Source: Labia minor (Eukaryota > Arthropoda > Insecta > Dermaptera > Spongiphoridae). Taken from it: a stretch of DNA of 64,000 bases. The DNA is taken from the NCBI GenBank assembly GCA_963082975.1, contig OY720346.1:42509296-42573295 (forward strand). Reading direction: 5' to 3'. Shown here piece after piece: positions 34,466 through 44,205 of this stretch. The notes beneath the pieces were generated by a model, which was not told the DNA's origin, ran no database searches, and saw only the letters and a program-made list of their open reading frames with translations. The first letter of the stretch is position 1. Each line of letters starts with the position of its first letter. A program made the position numbers and the translations under genes.

Positions 34466-34980
34466 ATATGTTGCATGTTGTGAGTATGTGATTACACAAA
34501 TTGGGAAAAAATCACTCAAGTTAGGCTAAGCAGACGTCTTAAATATTATAAGAGATTCGGCAATTGCAATTACAGATAGCGAGGAAAAATTAATGGAGGT
34601 TTGAAATTAATAGTGATAAGAAAAAATATTTAGTGAGACAAAGAGGAACAGTATTAACATACAAAATCTTAATATACAATTTAAATCGAGGTATCAATCG
34701 GGAAACGCCTGTTATCATGCAGTAAAGAGGCTTATCTCATCAAAATTATTATCAAAGGGAATCAAGACCATGGACGCATAGGAAGGACGTAAGAGAGATA
34801 GGACAAGGGCTCAGGATAGGGACATTTGGAGAAATGTGGCCAAGAACTTTCGACTATCTTTGAGCTATATAAATAGAAGAATACTACTTTTAACCAAATA
34901 CGATGTACCACTCGGGGGTACAGGGGGCGGAGCCCCCGTCCAGCTGTGAAGAGCGCCGAAGGCGCTCGGACCAGCTGGTA
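34466..34980 (+). mobile_element. LINE 3' portion with intact chain of tail hairpins
   Basis: A decayed RT C-terminal segment runs from about 34530 to 34860, with internal deletions compared with 2400-3849. The terminal sequence has four consecutive self-complementary segments: GTACC...GGTAC (34905-34921), GGGGGCGGAGCCCCC (34923-34937), GAGCGCCGAAGGCGCTC (34951-34967) and ACCAGCTGGT (34970-34979). This is the best-preserved tail of the family in the window. Confidence 0.75.
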
Positions 34981-35265
34981 ATTCTAATGATATTATAATT
35001 GGAAAGTGTAATCAACTCTGTAAAACCCTATTATTAAAAACATATGCCTTGAAATGTATACAAATATAAAGTCCTAAGACTCAAAAACATCTTGAGTTGG
35101 TATTTGAAGAGGATTTGAAGAGGAAACATGAAAATATAATACCTAAATTTTGAACATTATTTTTGAACGTTATAACGATAAGAGCGTTAGAAGCAATATT
35201 CTATTGGTATTTTACAATAATATTTAGTCTCAGTAAATTCATTCAATAGAGATAAGGATAAAAAT

Positions 35266-35860
35266 CTGGAGTGTCTTCACACTACTATCTCGCAAATTTG
35301 AACTGGATTAATTAACATATATTATATATTTAAATTAAATCTAATTAATTATAATTTATAAATTAAAATTAATTAATAATATTAATTATAAGGTTTCCCT
35401 CTTTGTTGATGGCACCACGTCACGTGCTGGCGAGTGATAGGCAGTCAAAATTAATTCGGGTACTTTCAGCGATTCAATCAAACTGAAATTCTATATTTAG
35501 CAGTTTTATACAATTTTCAATAATCATATGAACAACACTATCAAAAATAATATATCTTTAATTTTACGGTCAGTTTAGAGGAAAAAAAAATGAAAACGTG
35601 GTAGGTAATGGTCCTCTTCCGAATTAGTTAGTTAGTTAGTTAATAGAAAACTACAAATTTTGAATAATGCCCGTGAACCAAATTTCGTTATTCTAGCTCA
35701 AACCGTTTTTGTGTAATCTGTCTACATACACACACAGACACACAGAGACATTTTCTCAACTTTAGTAAAAATGATTAAGGAACCTTCAAAAAGTATAAAA
35801 ACATCAAAATCTCGTCATCGAAAATTTTCCTGATCGCAATACTATCTCTGGCGAGATAGT
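35266..35860 (-). mobile_element. Helentron-associated (DINE-1-like) element, family 2, copy 3
   Basis: Minus orientation. The 5' end is ACTATCTCGC (35860-35851 in complement). The 3' subterminal repeat is near 35285-35295, and the terminal hairpin region begins CTGGAGTGTCTTCAC at 35266. The internal ACAC microsatellite is near 35725-35745 and there is a TTAG tandem near 35625-35643. Non-coding, 595 bp. Confidence 0.7.
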
Positions 35861-35866
35861 AAAAAT

Positions 35867-37420
35867 GTAAAAGATTAAATTTATCAGATAATGGGTCAAA
35901 TAGTCTCCAAATCCAAAATAATTTAAGGGACGTATAACCCTATTACTATTTAGTAAATAAAATTCCAAAAAGTTCATTTAAATGGACTAATTTAATATAC
36001 ACCAAATATCATTTGAATTTTATTGAAAAATTTCGATTTGTAAGTAATGATTTTTGAAAGAGAGAACTTGGCTGTATGTGGTGTGGTGGGTTAAATCTTA
36101 ATTTGATTGTTCTTTTTGTCATTCGCTTTTATAATTAATTTTAATTCCAAAAAATAAAATATTTTTTAAATAATATTAATAATAATAATCTATATCTCTT
36201 TTTCTCTTTAAATTTAATCCTTTTTCCAACAAAAAATATTTTTTTTTACTTTCTTTTATATTTAAGACGATTAATTTATCCCATTCCACCACCTACCCAA
36301 CCACTCCACTTTGTTTATTACACAATCCATTCTTTTCATCCTATATAATCCTTTAAATTGTAATTATTTAGTATTTAGATTATAAATAATAATAAAAGAA
36401 GATTTATATGGTATTATCTTAAGAAGACATAATATATACTGTAATAATATTATTTAATAATAGTGTTTATGTATATTTCTTATGGAAATGAATTAATTTC
36501 TTAAAAAAAATACTACCCCTTCATCTTTCTCCACTTCCCTTTTTTCTATTAGTGTATGTTTTGCACATCATTTCTTCTTTTTCTTCTCTTAATCGTAATA
36601 TATATATATATTTATAAACTTGAATGTTCTAATTTTCTTCTCAAAAGAGAAATTTATGTTCTGTCTCTCACACTCTTACCATATTATTATCACACAATAG
36701 GAAAAATGGGAGAGAGAAAAAGAATGAAGGTAATCTCTTTTTTTTTGTTTATCATTCTGTTGATGTTTATAAATTTTTTCTAATGTTTGTTAATGATCCA
36801 CTAAACAACTCTTAATTTATAATTGATTAAGTCATCATCACCATTCACCATACTGGCACTCATCCACGTTCATACGTTCAAAGAAAGAGATATTAGCACT
36901 TTTTTCTGTCTCTCATCTGTTCATCTAAATATCTTCTTAACTCTTTATTTTATTTTGTTTTATTTTTGTTTATATCGTATAAATGTACTATTAAAATTAT
37001 TTATTAATAATAATTTACATGAATATTACAAAAAAAAAAAACAGTCGTTTATATGTGGTAGCCCCCATATGACTTTGAATCGATATATACAGTAGTTGAA
37101 TAATTATATTTTTTTTTTAATTAAATTTAATAATAAAAATTATTATTATTTAAGTTATAAAAATTATAAAAGAATACTTTTACTAAAATTAACCCCAAAA
37201 AGCAAATAAAAAAGGAGGAAGGGGAACTTTCCACAAAATTTGTCCCACACCCACATATAAATATACACGTCAAGGGGAAACCTCTTGTTTGGAATAAGAA
37301 GGACTTGAAACGTATAGATCTGTTAAAAACGCATAGTTGTGAATCGAGAGATTATAAAACCTTTACTCTCCAAAAACTTAGAATTTTTAAGTAAAAATAA
37401 TTCAAACAAATAAAAAAATA
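35867..37420. other. AT-rich spacer
   Basis: No recognisable exon or element ends. Several pyrimidine-rich tracts. Confidence 0.5.
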
Positions 37421-37980
37421 AAAAAATTGTGGTAATTGTTTAAATAACGGGAAGTGTCAGGGATTTGGATTAAACTTTGCCAGTGGATTCCTTTTTTAAT
37501 TTCAAAAAAACTTTCCTTATACAATATTTTTCGGGCTTTTCTAGTTTACGAGATAAATTTTTTTTAAATTTGACAGATTGGCTGGTTATAAACGTCGAAA
37601 TGTGCAGGAATTAAGTGTTTTATTGACTAATTCACTAATTATTCACTTATTTACTAATTTTCGATTTTTTCGGTTCGGTTTGAATATAGGAAAATTATTT
37701 AATTAATTATTTTTTCAATTTACATCTATCCAAACCGAACCCAAACTCCCCCAAAAGAAAATTAGTGGAGCCATCTGCTGGCCAAATGAATAAAACATGG
37801 TAGTTCAATAGAATATCAATGGATTTATATTCAAATTTTAATAATTTTTATCTCGTAAACTAGAAGAGACCGATAAATATTGCATAAAGAAAGTTCCTTT
37901 GGAATTAAAAAAGGAATCCATTGGTAAAGTTTGATCCAAATCCCTGAAGCTTTCCGTTTTGTAAACAATTACCCAAATTG
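37421..37980. mobile_element. Long terminal-inverted-repeat (foldback-type) element
   Basis: The left arm from GGTAATTGTTTAAATAACGG through TTTGGATTAAACTTTGCCAG and TTCTAGTTTACGAGATAAAT to about 37560 matches, inverted, the right arm from about 37850 to 37978. Arms are about 130-140 bp with scattered differences. Flanks AAAATTGT and CAAATTGT could be a 7-of-8 target duplication. The spacer contains a second small inverted pair (CGGTTCGGTTTG near 37671 and CCAAACCGAAC near 37732). Non-coding. Confidence 0.65.
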
Positions 37981-37984
37981 TCTA

Positions 37985-39955
37985 TCTAGTTTCTTATATT
38001 AATCTTTTTATACAATTTATAATAATTAAAAAAAAACAAAAATTAAAAATAATAAATTATCTCATTAATTAATAAATTCTAGAAAATAAACTAATATTGA
38101 AGTGTTTAAAAAAATTAGTTTTTATACTCACACACATATATATATATTTATTTTATAATTATAATTTTTATTCTAATTTGTATTGGAATTTAAAATTTAA
38201 TTAATTTTATGATATATTGTAATAATAAATAAAAAATAACATTTAAACTTCATTAGCTTAACAATGCTATCTTCATTCTAACATATTTGATAATTATTCA
38301 ATTAATTATTTTAATTTTGATTTTTAAATTAATGATTTTGTTTCCGAAAAAATAAATATAATGTATATACTTTAGTGATTTATTGAACATATTAACGTAT
38401 AGGTATATTCTCTATTTTTTTCTTTAAATTTTATTATATATATTTATTATATGTGTTTTTCCTTACCTTTTGCTTTCCACGCCCCTTCCGCCCTCTTTCC
38501 ACCTATTATACTCATTTTAAAATATCCACCCTCTCCTTCTCACCTCAAGAGTAAAGTATCCATTACATAAAATTCTAAATATTTAATATCACATGAACAT
38601 GAAATTTCCATTAACAAAAAGAGTTATTTTCAGTTATAGATTTAGGTGAATGTATGTGTGTTTGTCGAAGAATGGTGGAGCATAGAAGGTATGGGTGGAA
38701 TGGGAAATGTTGGAGAGGGGATGATCTATCACAAAGTTGAACCGCAATCTACCTCCTTGAACGTATCTCATGTTAATTTGTATTCAACACATGAAAGTTT
38801 TTGAAAATTAAAATCATCCAAGTCTTTATGTCATTTGAACCTTCCTGGGATTTCCTGCCCCCTATCATTCCACCCCTTTTTTATTCTCCTTCCCTTGATG
38901 GTAACAAATAAAACAAACATACTTAATAAACAAATGAATGAATTAATTATTAAAAAAAAAATTATTAGACAATTTCTGTTGTTATTAATTAAATTCTAAC
39001 ATGATGGTAATAACTAATACACTTTTTATTCTTCTTTTACTTTATTTATTTAAAATGATATTTCTATCATTTGTTAATCCTTCCTTTCTTTTCTTTTCTT
39101 TTAACGTTAATTAAAAAAAAAACAAAAAAAATTATCCCTTTCGATTCTTTGAATTTTTTTTTAGCTAAAGAGTGTATGAGAGAGAAAGGGAGAAAAGGGG
39201 AGGGGTGTTGAAGTAAGAGGAGGGGGGGAATAGGAAGATGAAATTGGAATGGGTGTCGTAGCCATGGAAGTGAACTGAAACCACCCTCAGCTGCCAAATG
39301 ACATTGCAAAATGGTGCCTGTGTATGTGTATGTGTACGTGAGATGGGAGGGGGGAGAGGAAGAGAGAAGGGGCTTATCTTGGCTCTAAGCTTACTAGAAT
39401 ACTAATTCAGGAATTTAGAAACGAGTTCAAGTTTGAAATTAAGCAAAAAAAAAAAATCAATCAATATTGATGTATAGAATTTGCAATACAAATTAAACAT
39501 TTACAAAAATAAACAAATAAACAATAAATAGCGTAACAAATTTAACGATTTAATAAAAAAAAATTAATTAATTAAAAAGCAATTATAATAGTATATTTTT
39601 GAAGGATTTATAATCATTTAAAAATAATATGATAATTATTTATTGTTAAAAGAAAAATGAATAAACTAAAGATTTATTAACATATGAAAAAGGAGTAAAT
39701 TAAATATCCATACTAGAGATTTTCAAAAATTATAGGATCCGGTATTTTTCGGAATGTTTTTTAAATCAATTTATTTAATGGCTTACGTCTGAGTGTATTT
39801 AATGTAAATTTGTGACCCCAATTACGGTACATCCTTAATTAACGTTTTATAAAAAAAAATTTAAGAAATCCTGTGATTTATAGATTTACATACGAATAAA
39901 AAATCACCAATCGTACAAAAAACAAGTTCTTATATTATATTAACCAATAACAGAC
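37985..39955. other. AT-rich spacer with purine-rich blocks
   Basis: A purine-rich segment at 39170-39375 (GGGAGAAAAGGGGAGGGG and AGATGGGAGGGGGGAGAGG) flanks a short patch with more balanced composition at 39240-39330. That patch is short and open on the minus strand, but without convincing splice sites or a domain I do not annotate it. Confidence 0.4.
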
Positions 39956-39959
39956 TATA

Positions 39960-40610
39960 CCTACAATATAATTATAAATTTCCATATACTTTTAAAACAA
40001 CTTTACTAATCCAGCACTGAAAAAGGTCCACGAATTAGAATAATTTCTCTGGGAAAATTGAAAAATTTAATTTAATTTTTGAACACAGTTAATTTATCTT
40101 TATTTCTATTTTTTATGATATATGGACCATTTATTTTGAAAGTGGCGTAAGTCCATTTTTTGTTGTTTTGCAAAAATTATAGGTTAGCGTATTTTGTCAA
40201 TTAAAAATATTGATTGAATATTTTATGTTTAGCCACTATTTTATCAGTTTATCAGATTTCAAATTGATTATATAAATTTTTTTTAGTCAAATAAAACTAA
40301 ATATAAGTAAAACAATGTATATATAAAATAATACATAAATTTCTTTTAGCGATCAATTTTAAATTGTATAAAACATTGGTATTTTTTAAGATATTAAATA
40401 CTAATTAGTTATAAATAAAAAGTTTACAGTATATTAAGTATTTATTATAGATGGAGGACCTATAATGTAATTATACATTTACATATACTTTTAAGACAGG
40501 TTTACCAATCCAACACCGATAAATGCCTACAAATTGGAATAATTGACTTTGGGAAATTTAAAAAAATTAATTATATTTTTGAACAGAGTTCATTATATAA
40601 AATTTAATTT
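39960..40610. repeat. Two diverged direct copies of a roughly 130-bp sequence
   Basis: 39962-40092 and 40450-40590 share, in order, TATACTTTTAARACA, TTTACYAATCCARCACYGA, ATTRGAATAATTNNCTNTGG and TTTTTGAACASAGTT. Origin unknown; no coding potential. Confidence 0.55.
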
Positions 40611-40906
40611 GATTTATATTTAAATTTATATATATATTATTTATAAATAATGAATAAAATTTGATTTTTAATTGTTAATTAGTATAAAAATATCAAGGAG
40701 ATTTAATAAAATAAAATATTCGCATTTTTTTAATTTGGTAGTTTTTAATATATACGATGGTATATGATATTTAATTTGAGATTTCAATCAGTTATCAAGT
40801 GTCAATTAAAAATATTAATGAAAAAAATATTAATTTATCTATATTGTTATATATTGTAGTATAATACAATTACCAACATAATAGATTAGTATATATATAT
40901 ATATAT

Positions 40907-41655
40907 TGTCGTATATAAAATATAAGGGGGTTGGTATTTTATAAGAAAATATGGATTATAAAATTAGTTTAATTAATTGGTAGCACTCTGGATCGAATTT
41001 TGTATAATTAAAAGGGTTCTTGAATCCGCGTAGGTTGATATGGGAAATATAAAATTGAATAGGTTCAATATGAAAAATGCTTATATAAAATTACAACTAA
41101 AATTATTTATTTAATAAAACTATAAGAATTTAGGTTCCAATTGATAACAAAAGAAATTAAGATGAAATAGAATAATTGAATGGTACCGTAAAAAAAATAT
41201 AAATATAAATTAAAAGAACTTTAATTTATATTTTAGCAATTGCAATTATAATTAATTATTAATTATGAAAGTGTTATCACTTAGCATGAAAGAAAGGAAT
41301 GGAGAGTTCATTGGAGACTTGAGTCCTGATTGTCTTCCTGCGGATTTAACTGGAACATCTATTGTGCAGCAACATTTCTCAAAAAGGGGTTGTGTATGAT
41401 GTCCTTCCTGCAGGGATAAAATGTTTGTCTCACTTTTCTCAAACCTTGATCAAGACTAACTCAAATATCATTTTCACCAATAATGAAACCTTTCCCCCAC
41501 TTTGAACACATGGATGGGTCCCTGTACATGTGCAGACAACATGTCCCATGACCAATCGTCTTTTTCTTAAATTTAGCACGTGTTCAAAAATGAAAGTTCC
41601 AGCTCTCTCACCCTTATATACATAAAAACTGTATTTTTCAGGATTATATATTACA
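40907..41655 (-). repeat. LTR (3' LTR of the minus-oriented element)
   Basis: TG...CA-bounded 749-bp repeat. Nearly identical to 43453-44200, the visible differences being a base and a short indel close to its left end. Confidence 0.85.
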
Positions 41656-42114
41656 TCCTTTAGTTTATGGAAAAAAAAAAAATTTAAATGAAATGCATAA
41701 TTTTTTTTTTTTTTTATATATAATTATTAAACACAATGTTTTTCACTTAAGTATCTTGCTCAAAAACTATTATTCAATATCACTGCACTGAACACAAACA
41801 CTTAAATTTTCACATAACAATAACAGTAATTTATTTATTTTTTTATTTTATTTTTTTTTTTTTTATATTACATCCAATAGTTTAATTTGTCTTATTTAAT
41901 TTTTCGAAATTCTATCTCTTTTAAATTCAAGCAAATTGTCTTTACCTTATTTTATTTTTTTTTTTTTTATTAATATTACAACTCGAATTTATTTGGATTA
42001 CCTTTGTGGTCGGTGGATTATCGAAAATGAATTTAGAACAATTAATACAATTTTGCACTCTTTCTAATTACTAAGGTACCTCCTAAAACTAATAGAGAGA
42101 AAAAAAAAATAAAC

Positions 42115-43107
42115 TTATATAATAATATGCCGAAATAAAACAAATTTATACAATTTAAATTTAAATTTTGTCCACGCCCGTTTTAAGTAATATTTCCATT
42201 TTTTTGATGTCTTTCTCCTTATTTTATTTATGTGTGGAGAAAGTGACGGGGCTATTTGCCATGATCTAATATAATTCAATATAATATGATATTTAATTTT
42301 GTATTTGTATTCTAATTTATTTATATAAAAAAATTTGGGAGGTGTGCATTGCTTCGAACGTCTCGAACTCTGCGAAGTCTTGTTTTTATTATTTATTTTT
42401 ATTACTATGGAATTATAGTTATTATTTACCCTTATGAGAATGGGCCTAAGGGGGGTGTGGGTTTTAACTTTGTCAATTGCCTTACTTGCCCTTTTTATTT
42501 TTAGTTTCATTTCTATTCTATTGCTTACCGGAACAATAGGCATCTCTTTCCATGACCTTACCTGTGCTGGCTCAATGGAAATCATCTTTAATGGGTCAAC
42601 CGGCCTCTTTTTCTTTTTAAATTCTTTTATCGGGACACTGGGAATTATTTTCATGCATGTGTCAATTTTTTCTTTCAATTTTCTCAACTCTGGTCCCTCC
42701 CCTATTGTTTCTATATTTTCTTTGTTATTCCTATTTGGATTTTTTGTAATTTGAATATTGCTAATAGACATTGCCTCCGGGGCCTGGTCAATGCTTTCTT
42801 TTAAATTCAATATTTGTGGTACCTGCTCTATTATTTCACTTTCTCTATTTTCCAATTCATTATTTATTTCTTTAATTTTGTCTGACTTGGGTATATTGGA
42901 TATTAACGATACATTTACATTTTGACCCTCTATTTTTTCGATTTGCTGATGGTTATTTTCTTTTAAATTTTGCCTATTTGTGCTTGCCTCCCCCGTTCTG
43001 TTTAAATTAGTATACATTAGGTCCAGAATTTGTTGGAGCATTTCCTTTACACTAGGTTCCTTAGTCGTTTGCATTTTATTATTATTATTATTATTACTTT
43101 TATTCAT
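42115..43107 (-). CDS. Single open frame (330 codons) inside the non-autonomous LTR element
   Basis: An uninterrupted reading frame of 330 codons in an AT-rich region with frequent stops elsewhere. It starts about 345 bp downstream of the 5' LTR on the minus strand. The N-terminus is Asn-rich (MNKSNNNNNNKMQTT), followed by a Glu/Lys-rich probably helical stretch (about residues 25-150). Next is a Pro-containing middle (IPSVPIKEFKKKKRPVDPL) and a strongly basic C-terminus with several Trp/Tyr. No zinc knuckle or enzymatic motif is visible. By position it would be a gag-like or coiled-coil accessory protein. I do not recognise a family. The last third is low-complexity and could be a fortuitous extension, since it runs towards the 3' LTR. 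Confidence 0.5.
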   Translation of the reverse strand: MNKSNNNNNNKMQTTKEPSVKEMLQQILDLMYTNLNRTGEASTNRQNLKENNHQQIEKIEGQNVNVSLISNIPKSDKIKEINNELENRESEIIEQVPQILNLKESIDQAPEAMSISNIQITKNPNRNNKENIETIGEGPELRKLKEKIDTCMKIIPSVPIKEFKKKKRPVDPLKMISIEPAQVRSWKEMPIVPVSNRIEMKLKIKRASKAIDKVKTHTPLRPILIRVNNNYNSIVIKINNKNKTSQSSRRSKQCTPPKFFYINKLEYKYKIKYHIILNYIRSWQIAPSLSPHINKIRRKTSKKWKYYLKRAWTKFKFKLYKFVLFRHIII

Positions 43108-43452
43108 TAATAATCAGAAAGGCATGAAAAAATATATCAATTTTTTACCGCGACAAAAATTGAATATTATAAACAATAGGCAATTTGCTTTTAATTTTCC
43201 AGAAATAGAATCCCGCAAAATCAACTAATATAAGAAGTCAAAATCAAATAAATCCGACCAAAATTCAATAAAACAGAAAAAAAAAAATTTTTTTTTTTTT
43301 AAATAAAAAAAAAAAATTAAATTGAATTTTTCACAAAAAGAAAAAAAATATTTCAAACTATTAATATTAATATATAAACCGAACGTATCCAACTTTATTT
43401 TGCCAAATCAACCATTTCCAGTTTTAATTCAATTCGAGGTGGAAGACCTCCA

Positions 43453-44200
43453 TGTCGTGTATAAAATATAAGGGGGTAGTATTTTATAAGAAAATATGGA
43501 TTATAAAATTAGTTTAATTAATTGGTAGCACTCTGGATCGAATTTTGTATAATTAAAAGGGTTCTTGAATCCGCGTAGGTTGATATGGGAAATATAAAAT
43601 TGAATAGGTTCAATATGAAAAATGCTTATATAAAATTACAACTAAAATTATTTATTTAATAAAACTATAAGAATTTAGGTTCCAATTGATAACAAAAGAA
43701 ATTAAGATGAAATAGAATAATTGAATGGTACCGTAAAAAAAATATAAATATAAATTAAAAGAACTTTAATTTATATTTTAGCAATTGCAATTATAATTAA
43801 TTATTAATTATGAAAGTGTTATCACTTAGCATGAAAGAAAGGAATGGAGAGTTCATTGGAGACTTGAGTCCTGATTGTCTTCCTGCGGATTTAACTGGAA
43901 CATCTATTGTGCAGCAACATTTCTCAAAAAGGGGTTGTGTATGATGTCCTTCCTGCAGGGATAAAATGTTTGTCTCACTTTTCTCAAACCTTGATCAAGA
44001 CTAACTCAAATATCATTTTCACCAATAATGAAACCTTTCCCCCACTTTGAACACATGGATGGGTCCCTGTACATGTGCAGACAACATGTCCCATGACCAA
44101 TCGTCTTTTTCTTAAATTTAGCACGTGTTCAAAAATGAAAGTTCCAGCTCTCTCACCCTTATATACATAAAAACTGTATTTTTCAGGATTATATATTACA
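43453..44200 (-). repeat. LTR (5' LTR of the minus-oriented element)
   Basis: 748-bp repeat. Followed on the minus strand by the primer-site candidate, which is also self-complementary (GAGGT-CTTCC-ACCTC). Confidence 0.85.
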
Positions 44201-44205
44201 ATATA

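Larger units (their letters stand above)
30648..34980. repeat. Large imperfect inverted duplication
   Basis: Three blocks in the left half recur inverted and in mirror order in the right half. 30648-31360 pairs with 34466-34980. About 31480-31520 pairs with 34290-34340. 32170-32560 pairs with 33795-34240. The central spacer, 32560-33795, is unique within the window. Both outer boundaries are the same LINE-tail palindrome ACCAGCTGGT. The left half also has two direct copies of a 150-190 bp block (31550-31690 and 31985-32170). It could be a composite of head-to-head LINE insertions or a foldback-type element. Confidence 0.65.
40907..44200 (-). mobile_element. Young non-autonomous LTR retrotransposon
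   Basis: Two direct repeats of 749 and 748 bp (40907-41655 and 43453-44200) start TGTCG, end ATTACA and differ by about three bases as read. The flanking sequence is ATAT on both sides, so any target duplication lies inside an AT tract. On the minus strand the right LTR is 5' and is followed immediately by TGGAGGTCTTCCACCTCG, a TGG-starting primer-site candidate. AACTAAAGGA precedes the other LTR, as a short polypurine tract would. The internal region is only about 1.8 kb with one open frame and no protease, RT, RNase H or integrase, so it depends on another element for copying. Confidence 0.85.

Noticed and set aside
39067-39330. Possible first exon on the minus strand with MQCHLAAEGGFSSLPW
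   Set aside because: Short, followed by low-complexity translation of a purine-rich tract, and no convincing donor.
42434-42754. Open plus-strand frame of 106 codons with hydrophobic segments
   Set aside because: It is the complement of the 330-codon minus-strand frame inside the LTR element. The hydrophobic look comes from the antisense of Lys/Asn-rich codons.
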